64,000 nucleotides of DNA from Annona cherimola (GCA_030490835.1 CM059973.1:86253141-86317140), one strand, 5' to 3'; counted from the first letter of the stretch, positions 1-12,856 are shown. Notes: a model not told the origin generated them from the letters alone. Program-made: numbers and translations.

Positions 1-740
1 AAACCTGACACTTTAGCGATGAAGTCCCATCGCCGTTCACCCAACAGCCCTACAGCACACACCAGTTGAAAGTCTTCTTGCTCTGTCCATGGCCCTTTCC
101 TAGTTGTCTCTTCTGCACCCATCTCTTCTATTTCTCCTCTTTCTCTATCTCTAGCTTTTCTTCCAACGCACTAACTCTCGCAAGATATCCTCCTCCTTTT
201 TATCTCTGATGGATTCCTTCCCGCCTCTACTTTCTCCCGACCCACCAGCTCTACCTCTATATATACCTCAATTGGTATGTTTTGGTGACGTCACTCCCCA
301 TTCCAAATTAAACGATATTATCTATGCTTTTTTTAAAAATAAATAATTAATAAATTTCCCTATGCGATGTTGATGGAGTTGAGTGTGATGGATGGTGTGA
401 TTCGGATTTGATTTACAATGTTCGACACTCGGGAAAAAAAAAAAAAAAAAAAAAAGAGGCCAAAGATTGCTTGTTGTTGCTGGGACAACCAGCTGATATA
501 GGAGATTAATTAGTATTGGGCTGCAGCTCAATTCCATGATGAGGCCTATGATGTTGAAGGAACTAACAATCACATTGAGAAGCCCACAAGTTCAAACTAT
601 AGACTGAGAAGCAGAATGACTGCATCTTGTTTAGTGGAGGGTGAATGCACGCCCATTATCTTCCTATCCATATTTTTGTTTATTTAAGAGGAGTTATATA
701 TATACACGCCATTTATGTAGGATAACGTTTGATAGTATAT
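1..740. other. Intergenic left edge, no supported gene
   Basis: No gene can be supported here. The first 250 bases are pyrimidine-rich and resemble a 5' leader. A perfect bZIP-type palindrome TGACGTCA lies at 286-293, about 30 bases after a TATATATA stretch. A run of about 21 A lies at 435-455. A short open frame from ATG at 209 runs 22 codons into a possible donor (TTG|GTATGT), but no downstream exon was found. Confidence 0.4.
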
Positions 741-744
741 CCTG

Positions 745-1545
745 GAATGGGTCCCTATGGGTCTAGGTGCTATTCTCAGAAATTCGGAAGAGGGGGGGAG
801 GTGGGTGCGGCGGCGGTGGAGTTTTCTAGCAGCACAAACATGCAAAATTCCCGAGGCTGATGATCCTTTGGAGATGGAGGCCTGGAGCTACAGATTAAAC
901 GGCTCATCATCGAAAGCGATTCCCGAATATCAATCAACTTTTTGAGGGAGGATCACTAGATTTTCTCACCGGTTGGGACCTCATTCGGGAGATCAAACAG
1001 CTTGATGGGCTCAGCCCTGATTTCCCGTGATGGGAGCATACACGCTCAATGCTCCCGGTGCATATATCTATTTTTTAATTTTTTTTTGAAATTTTTTATA
1101 AAACTGTTAACTTAAGTGTATTTAACATATGTATCAATTTTTAACATTTTTAGAGTATTTTAGATATTTATTTTTTATTTTTGAAAATCAGTGATATTTT
1201 AGTAATTTTAAATTATCTAAAATGTCACTGATTTTCAAAAATAAAAAATAAATACCTAAAATACTTCAAAAATGACAAAAATTTATACACATATTAAATA
1301 CACCTAGATTAACAATCATTTTTAAAAAAATTTAAAAATAAATAAAAAATGAGTATATGCGTCTGGGAACATTGAGCGCCGTATCCAATTTTTCTTTCCA
1401 ACTTGTTAAAAGAACTGGCAATAGAGTCGCTTACACTTTGGCTGAACATGCATCTTTGGGTGATGAAACGTGTAATACCTGGTGGGGTAATCCAACTCTT
1501 TTTTTGTCATCTATCCTTTGTAAAGATTCTCTGCTTTTGGAATGA
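745..1545 (+). pseudogene. LINE-type RNase H domain relic, split by a foldback MITE
   Basis: This is a decayed piece of the RNase H-like domain found at the C-terminus of plant non-LTR retrotransposon proteins. Before the insertion, several frames together show family landmarks: GLGAILRNSE near 757-790, PLEMEAW near 868-888, LIIESDSR near 902-930 and DLIREIKQL near 980-1005. After the insertion, one open frame (about 1380-1545) shows FSFQLVKRTGNRVAYTLAEH and ends WWGNPTLFLSS...LLLE then TGA, the usual end of this domain. Frameshifts and a stop (REDH then TAG) occur in the first half. A roughly 340 bp foldback element (about 1044-1385) sits between the halves. It is not functional. The family call rests on remembered motifs; a protein search would settle it. 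Confidence 0.7.
1044..1385. mobile_element. Foldback MITE inside the RNase H relic
   Basis: This is a near-perfect long hairpin. The left arm begins CGCTCAATGCTCCC and the right arm ends GGGAACATTGAGCG. The arms continue inward over about 160 bases and meet near 1210. It belongs to the shared-core group (inner block near AAATACACCTAGATTAACA, here about 1298-1316). It has no open reading frame. Exact borders and target duplication could not be resolved. A second copy with almost the same ends lies at 14511-14826. Confidence 0.8.
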
Positions 1546-1767
1546 AATTATAGGATCTTTCGAATAAAAAAAATTTTAATCACTTTCTTTAACATAATTT
1601 GTTTTATGATGAAACCGAGAATCATTTAAATTAAAGTTTTGGATGCGTCATACCCTCTTAAAACTAAATACATACAACCATGTGTAAGAGGGACGAGTTT
1701 ATAGAAGTGGTTCTAAATAACTCCCTCAAATTTTAAAATTTTGAAGCTTAATAAAAAGTTCAATCCA

Positions 1768-1990
1768 TTCATTATATTAAACACTATTTGTTTAATTAGG
1801 AGACCAAGTTTCATTTAAATCCAATATGTACATAGGTTATTTTGTTTTAAAATAGGTATATTTATGTGTAGATTAGGAAAAAATATTTTAAGTAATTCCA
1901 TAGAGCATTACAATATTATAATCTAGGTAATCTTTCAGTTATACACAATAATAATATTTCAAAAGTTTATATCTTGAATTAAATATTCAA
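1768..1990. repeat. Dispersed AT-rich repeat, copy A
   Basis: This stretch is related to 2090-2510 and 7735-8150. Shared landmarks are a CATTCATT-ATTTTAAAC-like start, a TCCAATATGTA(C/G)ATAGGT block, TTTATGTGTA(A/G)ATT and AGGAAAAA. It appears truncated on the right compared with the other two. The family is unknown and no terminal repeats were seen. Confidence 0.5.
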
Positions 1991-2089
1991 AATTAATGTA
2001 TTCATCATTATGCTAATTTTACATTCAAACAAGGCTACACTTTGGGGTTATATAGAAGTAATTTCATATAACTTCTATATTTTTTTAAT

Positions 2090-2510
2090 GAGAACTCCTC
2101 TATTTTTAAGATGCTAATAATTGATACAAAATTTAATTTATTAAACATCATTTATTTAATACATTTGCTCAAAAATAGAAATATTCATATGTAAATTAGG
2201 AAAAATACTTAAATCTATTCACAAATATTAGAAGATAATAATGTTTTGTAGAATTACTTATCCACATAATAGTTATATTGTACATTATTTAAATGTTGAA
2301 AATACTATTTAAAAATTAATAGTTAATATTAAATTATTTTATAATGTTAATTTTATACATTGATAAATGGGGCCCATATACAATATTACTAAACAAATAA
2401 AATGATTTGCATGATAATATAAGTAATACTAAATACAATATATAGAGTGGACTTTTCATTATTTATTAAGATATTAAAAATGAATGAGGTTGCATAAAAG
2501 TAGAGTCCTT
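2090..2510. repeat. Dispersed AT-rich repeat, copy B
   Basis: Second copy of the family. It shares with 7735-8150 the order: ATTCATATGTAAATTAGGAA-like block, ATCTATTCACA, AAATGTTGAAAA, ATGTTAATTTTA(T/C)ACAT and CATATACA near the right end. There is no coding potential. Confidence 0.5.
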
Positions 2511-3839
2511 TTTGAATATATAGATGGGCACATGCAAATAATATAAATTTTAGATGAAAATAAAACGCACTATGCCCATTTAATTTGGAATTAGATGAGA
2601 TTCTATTTTTATAATTAAATAGATGATTCTGACATTTGTAACAAGATAAATAATAAAGAAATTTTTTTGAAAAAGTGATAGTGATATGATATAAAAGGAC
2701 TCACCATTAAGAGTAAAGACAATAAGATAACATAGATAAAGTAGTTAAATAGAAAGATGTGAAAAAATTCAATGCAAATGTAACAATAGAAAAAGTAGAT
2801 TTGTTAAGTAGTTAAGATGAAATCAAATAAAAAATACCTAAAAGGAATAGAAAATTGTTTTCCTACCTCGTGCCAAGCAGACCTTAAATGCAATGTTAAT
2901 ACATTTTAATCAGCTAAGGTGAGCCTACAGGCCCTAAACCTAATTAAAGATTTCTACGTGCAAAAATATTTAGATAATTCCCATTTGAACACCCTTATAT
3001 CTTCGAATATAATTACTGTAAATAAACCATCTACATTTTTACTGATACTTCACTCAGGTATGCATCTACAAAAGAAATAATACATTACTATAGAATTGTT
3101 ATATATATTTCTTCATGTTTCAATACATATTGCTGGACTAGCTTAATTCCACGAACTTACCAAAGGCTTGCTTTTAATTATTTATAAACGTTTGACACAT
3201 CTCACAAGTTTCAGATTCTGGAGAATCCATGATTACATGTGGAATCGGCTCATGTGCAGCCCACCAGGATAATTTCATCATGACCTGTCCCAATCATAAT
3301 TATACTTGATAAAACATATAGAATTAGAAAATTAATCAAACTATTTAAAAATTATAAACATATAGATTATAGAGTTAAAAAATTTAAATTTCTTACACCA
3401 TCTCATCCCTTCTAAAATTCCTAAATTAAAAAACAAATCTTCTACATATTTATTGAAAGGCCACACAACAATAACTAAAATAACTCAATATATACAACAA
3501 TAAAATTTATTGCATACAATCAAAACTTTGTTACTTATAATTATAAGCAATAAATACTTTGCCATTATGTGACTACATACAGTTGGTTTTATATATCTGA
3601 AATGTAGAAGGAAGTGCATATGGAACCAAAATTATGTCATGAGTTAGCTATTATAAAAAAATCTATTATAATGTTATACGCAGCAATTAGATGCTTATTC
3701 GTTACATATAAAAACTGTATTCATTTACTACTCATAATATTACACGCAGTAATTTATTTATTTATTTGACAATTGATGCATAAATTATTTTTTGGTGCAG
3801 TGGAGATGGCGAAAAACTATTTTAAATAAAGGGGATGAC

Positions 3840-4175
3840 TGGGTGAGGCCAACTACATCCGACCGTTTGACCTACTTTTTATTATTTTTTATAAACATGT
3901 TCATTTAAGTAATTTAATTTATAATCCAAAATTTACCAATTCTGGATATGTTTATATATTTTTTAATTTTTAAATGCAAGGATTTTATGGTAATTTTCTA
4001 CCTGCGAAAATTACTAGAATGCCCATACGTTTAAAAATTAAAAATTCTAAATATATTCAGAATCCGTAAATTTTGAATTATAAATTAAATACACATAAAT
4101 GAACACATTTATACAAAATTAAAAAACAATTGTTGGCCAACCTAAGTAGCCAGTCACTTAGGCTGGCGTAATTAA
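3840..4175. mobile_element. Foldback element
   Basis: An inverted repeat has arms at about 3890-3955 and 4050-4120 (TTTATAAACATGTTCATTTA pairs with TAAATGAACACATTTATA). Outer ends match less well: GGCCAACTACATCCGACC against TTGGCCAACCTAAGTAGCC. The inner part resembles the shared core of the foldbacks at 1044, 5748 and 31476. No coding sequence is present. Confidence 0.55.
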
Positions 4176-5747
4176 GGGGAACACCCCCGCTCTTTTGTTC
4201 TGGGGAGATCTGAAATTGCACGATGGTGAAGTTGGTTATATATGTATAAAAACAAGACTCGTTTGGGCAATTAATATTCCAAATCGATGTTAATTTCTGA
4301 AGAAGAAAAGTGTTATATATGCAGTCTTAGGTGGCCCAACCAACATGTTTGGCCTGGATTGAAACACGTGTCACGCGGTGAGCATTGTTGTCATGGTCTT
4401 ACTTGTGCGGTTGGATAGCATTAACAACTGGCAAGAAAAGAAAGGAGGCTGGTGATGGCTGCTTTGACTTCGTTGGAAGGATAGCAGGGGATAGGGATAT
4501 GGAGTGCGGAGGTCATCAGCAAAGCATAAAAGGACAAAACCGATAAAGCTGTTTTCATTCTTTTTAAACAAGTGGACCGCATGATCATAATACATGCATG
4601 GTCACAAAAATGCCAACAAAGCTAGCTCCTAATTAATATTAATATGATGAAACCATGTTCCAAAACTTTCCATCCGGAAAAGGGTGGAGATCCTATTGAA
4701 TAGATAATGCCTCACAGAGGTATATATATATAATCATAGTATCATACATATATGTTAAAATTTTGAACTTTTTTTATTATTGTGTATATACATCAAACCA
4801 TCTACTATTACAAATCAATACATGCATAATTTTTAAAAAAAGTTAAATAATGCTCTCGCCACTGAAAGAAAATTTATACCAATTACAGGAGGGCACTAAG
4901 GGTTGAACCGGTGAACCCATGGGCACATGCCCATAACGCTTAGGATTGCACTGTCGTGCTGGAAGCGACATTTTGAAATTCTTGATTGACGGTCCAGATC
5001 CTCAATTCGTGCACGTAAAAATGCATGAAAGTGATCAGCTCCGTTTGTTTGGTGGAGACCTCACAAACTATTCCAATTGATAAACTGGAAGTTGCTGTTT
5101 GCTAAGTTTAAAATGGAAATTCGGAACGAGAAATGGAATAGATACTGCCGGGAAAAGTGAAAATAAAAAAAATAAATAGGAAATGTTGTCTCCCGTGTAA
5201 ATGTAGGAACAAATGAGGAAATATTTATAATATAGGAGTAAAAATATTTTAAAAAAAGTGAAAAAGTTGAATGATTAATAAATTGACTTTTTTGCATTCT
5301 TCTTTCATATTCTCTTTATTCTTTGCATAAATAGACCCTCAATGTTTGTCGTAGCTTTAACCACTTTTTATATACATGTATACGCTTAGGTAAGATATTT
5401 TATTGAATAAATTTTATATTTTATAGTTTGAATTTTCGAATAAAAATTTGAGCACCCATATCTTTGCTAAAAACTTTAAAAAACTAAAAAAATGAGTCCA
5501 AAAACTGAAAAAATGACTCCAACGTGAAATCGGAACTCTTCTTGCATAATTATATATGGAGGGCATGCCAATCTTATATGATTACCCTCGTGCAAGTCCA
5601 CGTTACTATTATGTGGTCAACTGCGCAAAGATTCAAGTGCAAATTCTAACTATACACAACAAGTTTATCTCTAATTTCACTTATAAACTTTCAAAAATTT
5701 TAAAATACGTACTTATTTTAACTAAAATTATATTCGTATTCACATCG
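4176..5747. other. Intergenic DNA, nothing recognised
   Basis: No gene, RNA or clear transposon end was recognised. Open frames here are short, AT-rich and without homology that I can name. Confidence 0.4.
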
Positions 5748-6187
5748 TTTGGATTTGCTAAAGGAGCATGATTATATACATCTTGATGTATTTTAGGCTA
5801 AAATACAACATTCATTTATTTTTATAATTAATGATATATTTTTATTTTTTCTTCATAAACATGTTTATCTAAATGTATTCAATCTATGTATAAAGTTTTG
5901 TCATTTTACAATACTTTTATATATTTATTTTTTTAAATCAAGTTTTTAAGGGATGCAAAATGACTTAAATACCCCTGAACATGATAATTTTTAAAAAATC
6001 TAAAATAAATATGTAAAAGTATTCTAAAAAGGAAAAACTTTGTGTATAGATTGAATACATTTAGAAAAACATATTTATGAAGAAAAATAAAAAAATGTAT
6101 CTAATTATGAAAATAAATGAATGTTGTATTTTAGCCTAAAATACATTATGATATATATAATCATACTCCTTCGCTAAATGGATTGTT
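5748..6187. mobile_element. Long foldback MITE
   Basis: The outer arms are almost perfect: ATTTGCTAAAGGAGCATGAT on the left against ATCATACTCCTTCGCTAAAT on the right. They are followed inward by a matching TTTTAGGCTAAAATACAACA block and its complement near 6122-6141. Pairing continues through a GTATTCAATCTATG(T)ATAAA core to a loop near 5970. A half copy of the same family lies at about 55192-55400. There is no protein-coding content. Confidence 0.85.
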
Positions 6188-7734
6188 TACCTTTGGTAAA
6201 ATCATAAATATGCTCAAACTCTAATTATAATTCTACAATTAAAAAGTCACATTCTAATTATAACCATAAAATCATATATTATTTGAACTAGATTTTTTAG
6301 TTTTGAGCAAGCTAACCCTAAATTATATTAGAGCTTGGGTATATTCATTATTTCCCATGAGGCTAACGATTTTTTTAATAAATCTGTAATGTCATGGGTA
6401 AGACTTAAACTTTGAGCAAAATAGGTGGTTATACACGTGGAATTCGTTCAAAATTTAATATTATTTATGGTCAAATTTCATATTATCGATAACCATGTTT
6501 ATTTGACTGAAAATAAGGATTGTTTTGGAGGAATTTTTGCATCTATATCTACATAACTCGGGCAAAAGTATAAACATATTATTACTTTTAGAAAATTGCA
6601 TTTGTACTTATCCAATTAATTAAAGCAAATCATTCCAATTAAAGGAAAGTTAATTGGCGTTAACAAATTTTATTGAAATAACAAAAATACCATTTTATTG
6701 AAAATAGAAAATACCCTTATGAAAAATAAAATTATTACTTAATGAAAATATATAGTAAATTAATTATTTATATTTTTTATTATTTACCTATTTGTCACAT
6801 ATTTTATTATTTAATAATATTCTTACAATGATTTTTACAATATTGGTAAATAATAGTATATTTTCATCATTTCAATAAAATGTTTAACATCCATTCATGT
6901 GCACTTAACGGAAATAATATGCTTACAATTTTAGTCAGATTATATATATACACATATACGATTTCTTAAAAAATTATAATACACTTACAATTTTTTCTCA
7001 AAACTAAGTAAATACATATGCAAGAAGCCAAGAACCTCTTGTTTTTTCTACAATTGACGTGAAATTTCGTTGCCTATATCCAAAATAAAAATAATCAAAA
7101 TTTTATTGTAAAAAAGATGTTCGCATATAAAAACTTACTGTTGTAGTGTAAATACGTAACCTTTCCAGTTATATATAAATTAAAAACAATAAGATATTGT
7201 TAGTTAATTCTTGCGAGAAGTTAATATCTTAAGTAATCAGAGGACAGATGAGTTTAAGTGGTGAACGGAAGGATATGCTCAAAGATAATTACAATGAAAT
7301 CAGCTCTGTTATCTATTTTCGTTCAATGTAAACGCGCAATATTTAGTAAATTTAATTAATTTGAAAACATAAAAAGTTACCATCTCGATGTGAAATCTAT
7401 GAGTATTAAGGGTGGAAATACCTAACGAAATAACTTCGAGTAATATTTTTATAAAATTGCATTTATACTGCTGATAAAGAATTCAGTTCAAATAATTTCG
7501 GATAGCATAACAATATGGGCGCAGAAAAATAAAATGAAGAAAATATTATTAAAATATCTTCAAAAGCTTGTCTGATTGTGGGGAAGGAAACTGGAATGGA
7601 GAAAATAATAAAATATACACAGAACTATAGGTGTACGTAGTACTGTATACGTATTGCGGAATACTTTTATGAAAACGGGTTAACAGGAGTGATTTTGTGA
7701 AATCTTTTTCATTTTTAAAATGTTAATTCTTCAT
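6188..7734. other. AT-rich intergenic DNA
   Basis: No gene is supported. The sequence is very AT-rich with simple-sequence patches. Weak inverted-repeat character exists between 6600 and 6920 but I could not define ends. Confidence 0.4.
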
Positions 7735-8150
7735 GGAAAATCTAATTCATTCATTGTATTTTAAACTATATATTTAGCTAGAGGATCACGTTTAATCCAA
7801 ATTCAATATGTAGATAGGTCACGTTTGCTAAAAAATAAGTGCATTTATGTGTAAATTGTGAAAAATGCTTAGATCCATTCACACATGTATTAAAATGTAA
7901 TAATACTTTATAAGATCATTTTCTACATATTATTAATATTTTAGATGGTTTAGATGTTGAAAAAACCACTTTAAATTTAATATTTTAATATTGAACTATT
8001 TTAGTACGTTAATTTTACACATTTACAGATGAGACACATATACAGTAAGATTTAAAAAATATAAAGGTTTTTAGAATACTATAAATGATGCTAAATACAA
8101 TGAATAAAACAGATTTTCTATCAACCATCAAGATTTTAAAAATAAAGAAA
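7735..8150. repeat. Dispersed AT-rich repeat, copy C
   Basis: This is the most complete of three related copies (others about 1768-1990 and 2090-2510). Blocks AATTCAATATGTAGATAGGT, TTTATGTGTAAATTGTGAA, TTAGATGTTGAAAA and GTTAATTTTACACATTTA follow in the same order as in copy B. No terminal inverted repeats or reading frame were seen. Confidence 0.5.
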
Positions 8151-9849
8151 ATTTTATAAAAAAAAAAAAAAAATTCATAGAAACGTCTCCGTACATATTT
8201 GATGTTTATCTAACAGGAATTTGTCAAAACCGACCATTCTTTATGGCCCACCGCTTATGTTCAAGGATGACCAAATCACGCCCACCTGCAACGATGAGAC
8301 ATTTTTATCTTGTGACATGAAAATCTGTGTATTTTGCAATTTTACATCTAAAATTTCCGATTAATAACTTTCTTATCATCATCACTCATGCCAACATCGA
8401 CACTGAAGTAAGCTAAATAAATCACCCGATAGACCAAATAAATCAATGGACTTTTTCTTATGACAAAATAATCGATGGACTTTTTAGCCGTAACTGATCA
8501 TTGTAATTTTTATTACTACATATTTGTGAAATATTATACTTGCATTTAATAATCAATAATCCGCCAAAGTAATCAATTATTAAGCACTCAATTGCATCCA
8601 TTAACCATGCAATAATCCACCAATCTCATCATTAATTTCTTAACCAACCATTAATCTTTTAGCAAGCTTTCTTTCTCTTCTCCATGTAACACCATCATGC
8701 GGAATTCCGGATTATATCTAATGTAAACAAAGAAAATCAAACCGTACCCGTACGTGGATCAATATTCCATGGCCGAGTAACTTAGTTACACCAACTCATG
8801 TTGGCGTGACAAAAATCTCGAGGATAGATTGATCCCTACATGAAATCGGATCCATAGCTTTTCGTACGCTGTTTTTTTTTTTTTTTCGTTTCCGGTCATG
8901 AATTTTATAATTGCTAATACGGAAGAAGGGAATATCATTAATTATCGTAATTAGTGAACAAATATTGCAGATGGAAAGTGGGCGGCGCCATCATTAGCTT
9001 GTTGGAAAATATCTTCACATATGTGGTGATTCCCTAGCAATAGCATCGAATCCCGCAGATAATGTGGGAGCCAGGAGCCAGGGGTGAAAGGAATATTTAG
9101 TGCCTATAATAAAAAAAAAGAGCCAGGAGTGAAAGGCAGACACAGACTTGCGTCACCCGCGAGAATGGAATATTCCATTCCTCTCTCTCTCTCTTCTTTT
9201 CTTTTTTTTTTTTTTTTGGCTTTTTTGGACAAAACATTCCCCTCTCTTCCGTCATTAGCAATCAAAGCAGTTATAGGTGGCCAAGTTAAGATTGTTGAAG
9301 ATTCTCAAATTTTGTACGTTAGCTAATCAAATACAGAGGCTTTGCCCGCATGAGTATACACATCCAAATGGCTATGAAGCAAAATGGGTGCAAGATAGGT
9401 GTTGACAGGGTAAGTGAAAAGAGAAAGATGGAATCGAATATATCCACTATAAGAAATTTGAATTTTGGCAACCAGATATAATTTTGGTTCTACCAATGGG
9501 CTGGTTGTATGCACAGGAAATGAATGGCAAAGTATGGTTGCAGGAAAACTGGGGATAGATTAAGATGTGAGTTTCCATTTATAATATTAACTTTTTCATT
9601 TTTTAATAAAATCTTTGATTTTATAATACATAATAACTTTATTTTTCTCATTTATAATAATACTTTTTTCCATTCTTATCCAATTTCTTCATCCACGTCC
9701 AATTTCATTAGATGATACCTTGTTGGAAGCAAGCTTTGGCAACTAGAGTTTTATTTGGTTACAAAAGTTATTAGTTTTTTTGTTGGGCTATTCGCCGTGA
9801 TGATAAGATATATGATGTAATAGGTATTTTAAGAGAGTGTAACTGTCAT
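8151..9849. other. Intergenic DNA with simple repeats
   Basis: No gene is supported. There is a poly-A tract near 8157-8173, a poly-T tract at 8873-8886 and a CT/T-rich tract at 9180-9217. Short open frames around 9084-9514 are low-complexity and were not taken as genes. Confidence 0.4.
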
Positions 9850-10280
9850 TTCCTCTACTTGTAATACCATACCCTTGAAGCGTTACAAGTAAGGTCTATC
9901 ATGTTCAAGCTGAGAATAGAATATCTCAAGATAGAAATAGATACCAAGATGCAAAATCATAAAATTTTTAACTATTATATCTCAATTTTGCTCATCATGA
10001 AGTTATTATACATATTTAGTGTCTATAATCAAAACAAGTAAGCATTATAAGATAATTTCAATAAAAATCTAAACTTCTTTATCTTTTGCTCTACTAGATT
10101 TGACTTTTTATTGACACTAAATATGTATAATAACTCCATAATGAGCAAACTTGAGATGTAATATTTAAGAGTTTTATAATTTTGCATCTTAGTATCTATT
10201 TCTATCTTGGGAGATTTTATTCTCAGCTTGAACATAGTAGACCTTATTCGTAACATTTCAAGGGTGGGGTGTTACACTAC
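9850..10280. mobile_element. Foldback element with GTGTAACACC-type end
   Basis: This is a large inverted repeat with arms of roughly 170-190 bases. AAGGTCTATCATGTTCAAGC near 9892-9911 pairs with GCTTGAACATAGTAGACCTT near 10227-10246, and ATAGAAATAGATACCAAGAT pairs with ATCTTAGTATCTATTTCTAT. The right outer edge reads CAAGGGTGGGGTGTTACAC; on the left it is mirrored by TACCCTTGAAGCG. The arms diverge at roughly one base in ten. No coding sequence is present. Confidence 0.8.
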
Positions 10281-11653
10281 CCAAAGAACCTCTCAACCCT
10301 AATACCACATATCCACTTGTGTCATTAACTTAGTCGTCCAAGTAGTGACTAAAAACTTTAGCTAAAAGCAATCAATAGCTAATATTGGTGAATCCAATGA
10401 AATGGGATGAAATAGTATTTGGATGAATTCTTGATATTAATTTTTTCATTTCTTAATACATAATAACTCTGCTGTTCTCATATAAATTTTTTTTCTTTAC
10501 AATATGCAATTGCTGGGTCGTTAAAATCAACTGCCCGGATAAATATACATGGGGCCACACATCACGAACAACGGTACACCGCCAGAGAACTGTATCAGGT
10601 ACGTCATCTTCTCACCAGAGAACTGTCTGTGGCATCCCAGCTACTTTTGAAAGAAAATATAAAAACATATACTAACTAATAGAGAAATGCTAAATTTTTT
10701 TTTATAGAAATATATTTAAAGATATATCGAAAAAATTTAATTATAGTAATATGAAAGGTTCAAATTTTTTCTTTAGGAAATCAGAAATGTTTTTAATATC
10801 TCATTTAGCTGGCTCGTATATATAAATCACATACTGAAATAGACTGAATTTCATACGCTTTAGGTTATTTAAAGCAGCATTGAAGCGATGATTGGCTGTT
10901 TTTTTGTTTTTTTCTTACAACAGTTATCAACTGACATACATACGGTAGCAGCTAGTGATCACATTTTACAATGCAAGTTAGTAATGTGTGCTTTTAGAAG
11001 GACAGATATTAATTTGTTGGGATGAACCATGAATGGTGGTGCTTCCAAAATAAAATCTACAGCAAACCGCGGGAAAGAACTAGCTCAACATAAAAAGAGA
11101 GGAAAGGATGAAAACAAGGCAAAAGGTTGATGTGTCGTGTCGTCGTTTGGGGTTGATGGAGAGACGTGCGGAATAATTTGCCAAAAGCTTAAGCAATGTG
11201 ACATGGATGGCACCATTTTCGTGCCCATCCCACTTCACTTTTGTAATCTCTCTCTCTCTCTCTAAGTGCCATGTAGAAGCTTGGAATGGAACGCTATCAC
11301 TTATCACTGCTAATTAAATGCATGATGATGTGAGAAATGGTTGTTGATGGTGTGTGAAATTGTGGTGGATGGTGTGATAAGCGCAAGTTGATAGTCCCAT
11401 TAAGTATTCGAGTGAGACTTTCTGTCAAATCATTTGTTATGATTCCCATTTCTCATACTTCCATACATAAGTGGGGTGTCCTTTTTTACGATAATGTCAA
11501 TAGACATTTCAAAGAGCAGGGACACACACACGGCCTTTTAAAACGAAAGGTAATGTTATTTACAAATATCCTCACATGTTTTGATCATAAATTAAATATA
11601 CTATATTGTTCTTAAAATGGTAAATTATACCCCACTATATGTAAGCCTACTCA
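10281..11653. other. Intergenic DNA, nothing recognised
   Basis: No gene or transposon with clear ends was found. A (CT) tract of about eight units lies near 11246-11262. The flank to 11653 carries the left target duplication of the hAT-type element. Confidence 0.4.
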
Positions 11654-11925
11654 TAGGGGTGTAATAGCATGGGTTTATTAGGGTTGGAAGCTGACTCTTG
11701 TCTATTTAAAGAACTCTAACTCTAACTTATTTATAATTTACGTATAAAAACCTCAAGTTTAACACTAATTCATTTAACATAGATGATAGAATTGCAAATT
11801 GTTAACGGGTTGGTAAAACGAGTTGAATAATAAAAAATAAAATGATAAACTATGTAAAATATAATTCTATATAATCAATAAAGAGATTTAATACTAATAA
11901 TCTAATTGAATTTAAAAATATTAAC

Positions 11926-11957
<32 letters not shown>

Positions 11958-12366
11958 TCTTCATTAAAATATTGATTTCATTGTTAATAAGTATATGTAG
12001 CTTATAAAATAAATATTAAGTAAATATCTACTCTTTATGGACTGATTATAAACGAATTTTATGCATTGATGAGTTAAATTGCTAGGGTTAGGATGAGATG
12101 AGAATTTAGAATGAAAGTGTTGGGAATAGGAAAAGGAGTATTGATATTAAAAATAAAAAAAGTAGGATGTTATTTTTTAAAAAAATAGAAAAAGTAGTTT
12201 TCGGAAACGAAAGGTTGCATTCTGGGATCATCCCATCCTAGTATAAACAATCTCTTAATTAAATGAATTTCACAGGTTATATAAATGGGTTGACGGGTTA
12301 AAAATTATCAACCTTAATTCACTAAAAAATGGGTTATGAATTTATCCTAACCTAGTTACATCCCTA
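11654..12366. mobile_element. Non-autonomous hAT-type element
   Basis: Ends read TAGGGGTGTAA on the left and TTACATCCCTA on the right, an 11-bp terminal inverted repeat with one mismatch that fits the hAT terminal pattern (TA-G-rich). It is flanked by CCTACTCA (11646-11653) and CTTACTCA (12367-12374), an 8-bp target duplication with one difference, as expected for hAT. Inside are G-rich repeats such as GGGTTTATTAGGGTTGG and GGGTTGACGGGTTA, and an (AT) microsatellite near 11929-11957. It encodes no transposase, so it would depend on a partner elsewhere. Confidence 0.75.
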
Positions 12367-12856
12367 CTTACTCATGACATTAAATTTTATAAAAGTAAAA
12401 ACTATAAAATTGCATTCAGGAAATCAAATATTTACACCTAAATAATCAAATATTGTAACCAAAGTACATCTAATGCAGCGGGAAATTTGTTGTGGGTGTT
12501 TCATCTTTTATCATTCAACAGAAATTTTGATTATGATATTTATAAATATCTGCTTAGCCGTAACATTAAATCAATTAAATGTAATATAACCATCTAAAAT
12601 ATTAGCTTTCACTAATTTAATTTTATGACTAATCAAAAATTTTAAAATGTGATTGAAAGCTTTTATAATCTATAATTTTAAAAATGGGATTACAAAGAAT
12701 TTCTAACTTTTTCATAGGAGATATGATGCATGACTTGGCTTTGGAGAAGCAGTAAAAGGGAAAAATAATTTCACTACTACAAATAATTTCACTACTTCAT
12801 GTAGCATATATTTTAATGAGAAATGATCCTACTAGTCTACGCTAGTAAATTTTAAT

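Larger units (their letters stand above)
1546..3839. other. AT-rich intergenic DNA with two copies of a dispersed repeat
   Basis: No gene is visible. Two related copies of a dispersed AT-rich repeat lie at about 1768-1990 and 2090-2510 and are annotated separately. The rest is low-complexity AT-rich DNA without convincing reading frames. Confidence 0.5.

Noticed and set aside
209..274. Possible first exon (22 codons from ATG to TTG|GTATGT) after a pyrimidine-rich leader
   Set aside because: No downstream exon or homology was found; downstream sequence is intergenic with a LINE relic.
4881..4960. tRNA-like GGTTGAACCGGTGAACCC text
   Set aside because: No cloverleaf with matching acceptor stem could be built.
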